Below are positions 6,801 through 8,208 of a stretch of 8,208 nt of DNA, one piece after another (the stretch's first letter is position 1; each line of letters opens with the position of its first letter). The notes below the pieces were generated by a model that made no database searches, was not told where the DNA came from, and saw only the letters and a list, made by a program, of their open reading frames with translations. Location: assembly GCA_013002475.1 (NCBI GenBank), contig JABDJM010000567.1, positions 1 through 8,208 of the forward strand, read 5' to 3'. The DNA comes from Saprospiraceae bacterium. GTDB lineage: Bacteria; Bacteroidota; Bacteroidia; Chitinophagales; Saprospiraceae. Made by a program: the position numbers and the translations under genes.

Positions 6801-7424
6801 TTAGATCACCTTTAACAGACGAAGGTCTGCGCGCAGCTTCGCCGGGCTTTCAAATTGTACTGCCCGGAGCCCGCATTTGCGGGCGGCCACTATATTGCGT
6901 AATGAATCATCAATGAAAAGGGTGTTTTCCCCCTTCAAGCCAAATCTCTCTAGCGTTAATTCATAAATCCGCGGGTCTGGCTTCTTCATATTTTCTTCTC
7001 CCGAAACAAGAATGCCTTCAAACCAACCCAAGAAATTGAATTGGTCCCGGGCATGGGGAAATGTCTGGGCAGACCAGTTTGTTAGGGCATAAACCGGATA
7101 GCCTAATTCTTCTTTTAATTTCTTAAGGATCTCGACAGTTTCCCGGATACTTCCGTTCAGCATTTCAGGCCATCTGTAATAATAGGCCTGGATGTATTTT
7201 TGATAGTCAGGGAATTTGCTGGCTAGAATGTCGATCGCTTCTTCGAACGGTCTTCCAGCATCCTGCATTTCATTCCAATCACTGGTTGCGACCTCTTTTA
7301 GGAAGTATTCCATCTCGTCCACGTCCTTGAACATCTTGCGAAAAAGATGCCTTGGATTCCAATCGATAAGGACACCCCCAAGATCAAAAAGTATAGTCTT
7401 GATTTCTGGTAGTTCTTTGCTCAT
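6801..7424 (-). CDS. HAD-family hydrolase, subfamily IA (YihX-like sugar-phosphatase type)
   Basis: The 207-residue cytoplasmic protein has all four HAD motifs: I ILFDLGGVLIDWNP with nucleophile Asp14, II ALTNW with Thr115, III Lys148 in KKPDPRIYE, and IV IDDS with Asp172-Asp173. A helical cap lies between motifs I and II. In motif I the usual second Asp of DxD is Gly16; the same DLG form occurs in YihX-type glucose-1-phosphate phosphatases, so it is a subfamily trait rather than a defect. A small sugar phosphate is the likeliest substrate, but this cannot be fixed from sequence. Its ATG shares one base with the stop of the upstream transporter gene (TAATG), and AAAGAAG lies just before it, so translational coupling is likely. 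It converges tail to tail on the 60-residue gene. Confidence 0.93.
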   Translation of the reverse strand: MSKELPEIKTILFDLGGVLIDWNPRHLFRKMFKDVDEMEYFLKEVATSDWNEMQDAGRPFEEAIDILASKFPDYQKYIQAYYYRWPEMLNGSIRETVEILKKLKEELGYPVYALTNWSAQTFPHARDQFNFLGWFEGILVSGEENMKKPDPRIYELTLERFGLKGENTLFIDDSLRNIVAARKCGLRAVQFESPAKLRADLRLLKVI

Positions 7425-8208
7425 TATACTTCTTTAAGTTTCCACTTTCCTTTTCGAAAAATAAGAATGGCAATTAAGGCTAAAACACTTTCGCTGAGGG
7501 CTATGGCTATGTATACACCTTCGGGGCCGATATTCCAATGCAAAGCTAATAGATAGGCTAAAGGAATTTCCAACATCCAAAAACAAAAGAGGTTCATCCA
7601 GGTGGGTGTCTTTGTATCGCCGGCACCATTGAATGCCTGGCTTATGACCATACCATAGGCAAAGAATACATAACCCACACTGATGATCCTAAGGCAATCT
7701 ACCCCGGCTTTCAAGACCAATGGATCGGAGGTAAAAATGCCGATAAGGCTTTTCGCAAAGACAAAATAAATGATAGAGACAGTGAGAAGGAAATACATAT
7801 TGTACCGGGCGGTCAACCAGACACTTAGTTCTGCCCGTCTAGGTTTTTTGGCACCAAGATTCTGACCTACCAGGGTAGCTGCCGCATTGCTTAGGCCCCA
7901 GCTGGGAAGGATGGTGAATACAAGGATTCGAATCGCAAAGGTGTAGCCAGCTGTTACCTCGTTTCCAAATTCGCTGATAATGCGCATAAGAAATATCCAG
8001 CTAGCTGAGGCGATTATGAATTGTAAAGCCCCGCTCCAGGCAATGTCCAGAAGCCTTTTGATCAATTCCCAGTCCCAGGCCAAGTAAGCCTTTTTTAGTT
8101 TGATAATAGACTGCTTTCCAAAGAGCATCCATAGTTGATATAATACGCCTATGCCCCTACCTATAGAAGTGGCAATGGCGGCTCCTTCTGCTCCCATGGC
8201 CGGGATTG
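7424..8208 (-). CDS. MATE-family efflux transporter, C-terminal part (5' end outside window)
   Basis: The frame enters from the right edge and ends with TAA at 7424-7426. Upstream of the internal Met at 8197 it remains open (I-P-A-M-G-A-E), and the PxMGAEGAAIAT motif normally lies inside the N-terminal half of MATE proteins, so about 200 residues are missing. The visible part has six or so membrane segments and typical C-lobe motifs: SNAAATLVGQNLGAKKPRRAE, the second-half copy of the family hallmark, and AFNGAGDTKTPTWMN. It ends with a short basic tail (RKGKWKLKEV). MATE proteins export cationic drugs or metabolites from the cell using a sodium or proton gradient; the substrate cannot be told here. 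It forms an operon with the downstream HAD phosphatase. Confidence 0.94.
   Translation of the reverse strand, partial: IPAMGAEGAAIATSIGRGIGVLYQLWMLFGKQSIIKLKKAYLAWDWELIKRLLDIAWSGALQFIIASASWIFLMRIISEFGNEVTAGYTFAIRILVFTILPSWGLSNAAATLVGQNLGAKKPRRAELSVWLTARYNMYFLLTVSIIYFVFAKSLIGIFTSDPLVLKAGVDCLRIISVGYVFFAYGMVISQAFNGAGDTKTPTWMNLFCFWMLEIPLAYLLALHWNIGPEGVYIAIALSESVLALIAILIFRKGKWKLKEV

Noticed and set aside
6869..6884. Perfect 6-bp GC hairpin GCCCGC-ATTT-GCGGGC
   Set aside because: It lies within the HAD coding region, just after the IDDS motif, in a conserved helix (AARKCGLRA). There is no T-tract on either strand, so it is not a terminator and is probably a coding coincidence.

Overview
The window looks like chromosomal DNA from a free-living member of the Bacteroidota, most plausibly a Saprospiria/Lewinella-like marine or sludge bacterium; the exact lineage is inferred. 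Three things support this: a secreted enzyme ending in a type IX secretion (T9SS) type A sorting domain, a large surface protein built from 'NGT..NP.GTE......GCDST' repeats of the kind common in that phylum, and weak or A-rich ribosome-binding regions, with one exact match to the Bacteroidota -7 promoter motif TAnnTTTG.

Layout. Positions 1-2592 (minus) hold the N-terminal 864 residues of a very large secreted protein: signal peptide, plant-type leucine-rich repeats, one Ig-like domain, then at least ten tandem 52-54-residue repeats that run off the left edge. Upstream of it on the same strand, behind a 203-base gap with a candidate promoter, is a LOG-family Rossmann protein (2796-3914). Divergent from that is a secreted PQQ-type sugar dehydrogenase with an Ig-like spacer and T9SS tail (4016-5644). 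A tiny minus-strand gene of the DUF6435 type (5668-5838) faces it tail to tail. Then comes a plus-strand pair, a membrane-anchored or exported alpha/beta hydrolase (5925-6602) and a 60-residue protein of unknown function (6611-6793). This converges within 7 bases on a minus-strand pair, a MATE-family transporter cut by the right edge (7424-8208) and a HAD phosphatase (6801-7424), joined by a one-base TAATG overlap.

How they work together. Two exported proteins (repeat protein and sugar dehydrogenase) and an exported hydrolase suggest a surface-active heterotroph, but nothing shows that they form one pathway. The only likely transcription units are the MATE-HAD pair and the hydrolase-small protein pair. 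There are no RNA genes, mobile elements, CRISPR arrays or defence genes that I can support. The most noteworthy element is the repeat array: its peptide units are strongly conserved while their codons have diverged, and every unit carries a D-S-[TVI] tripeptide that matches the known Bacteroides O-glycosylation sequon. I see no clear undescribed multi-gene system.
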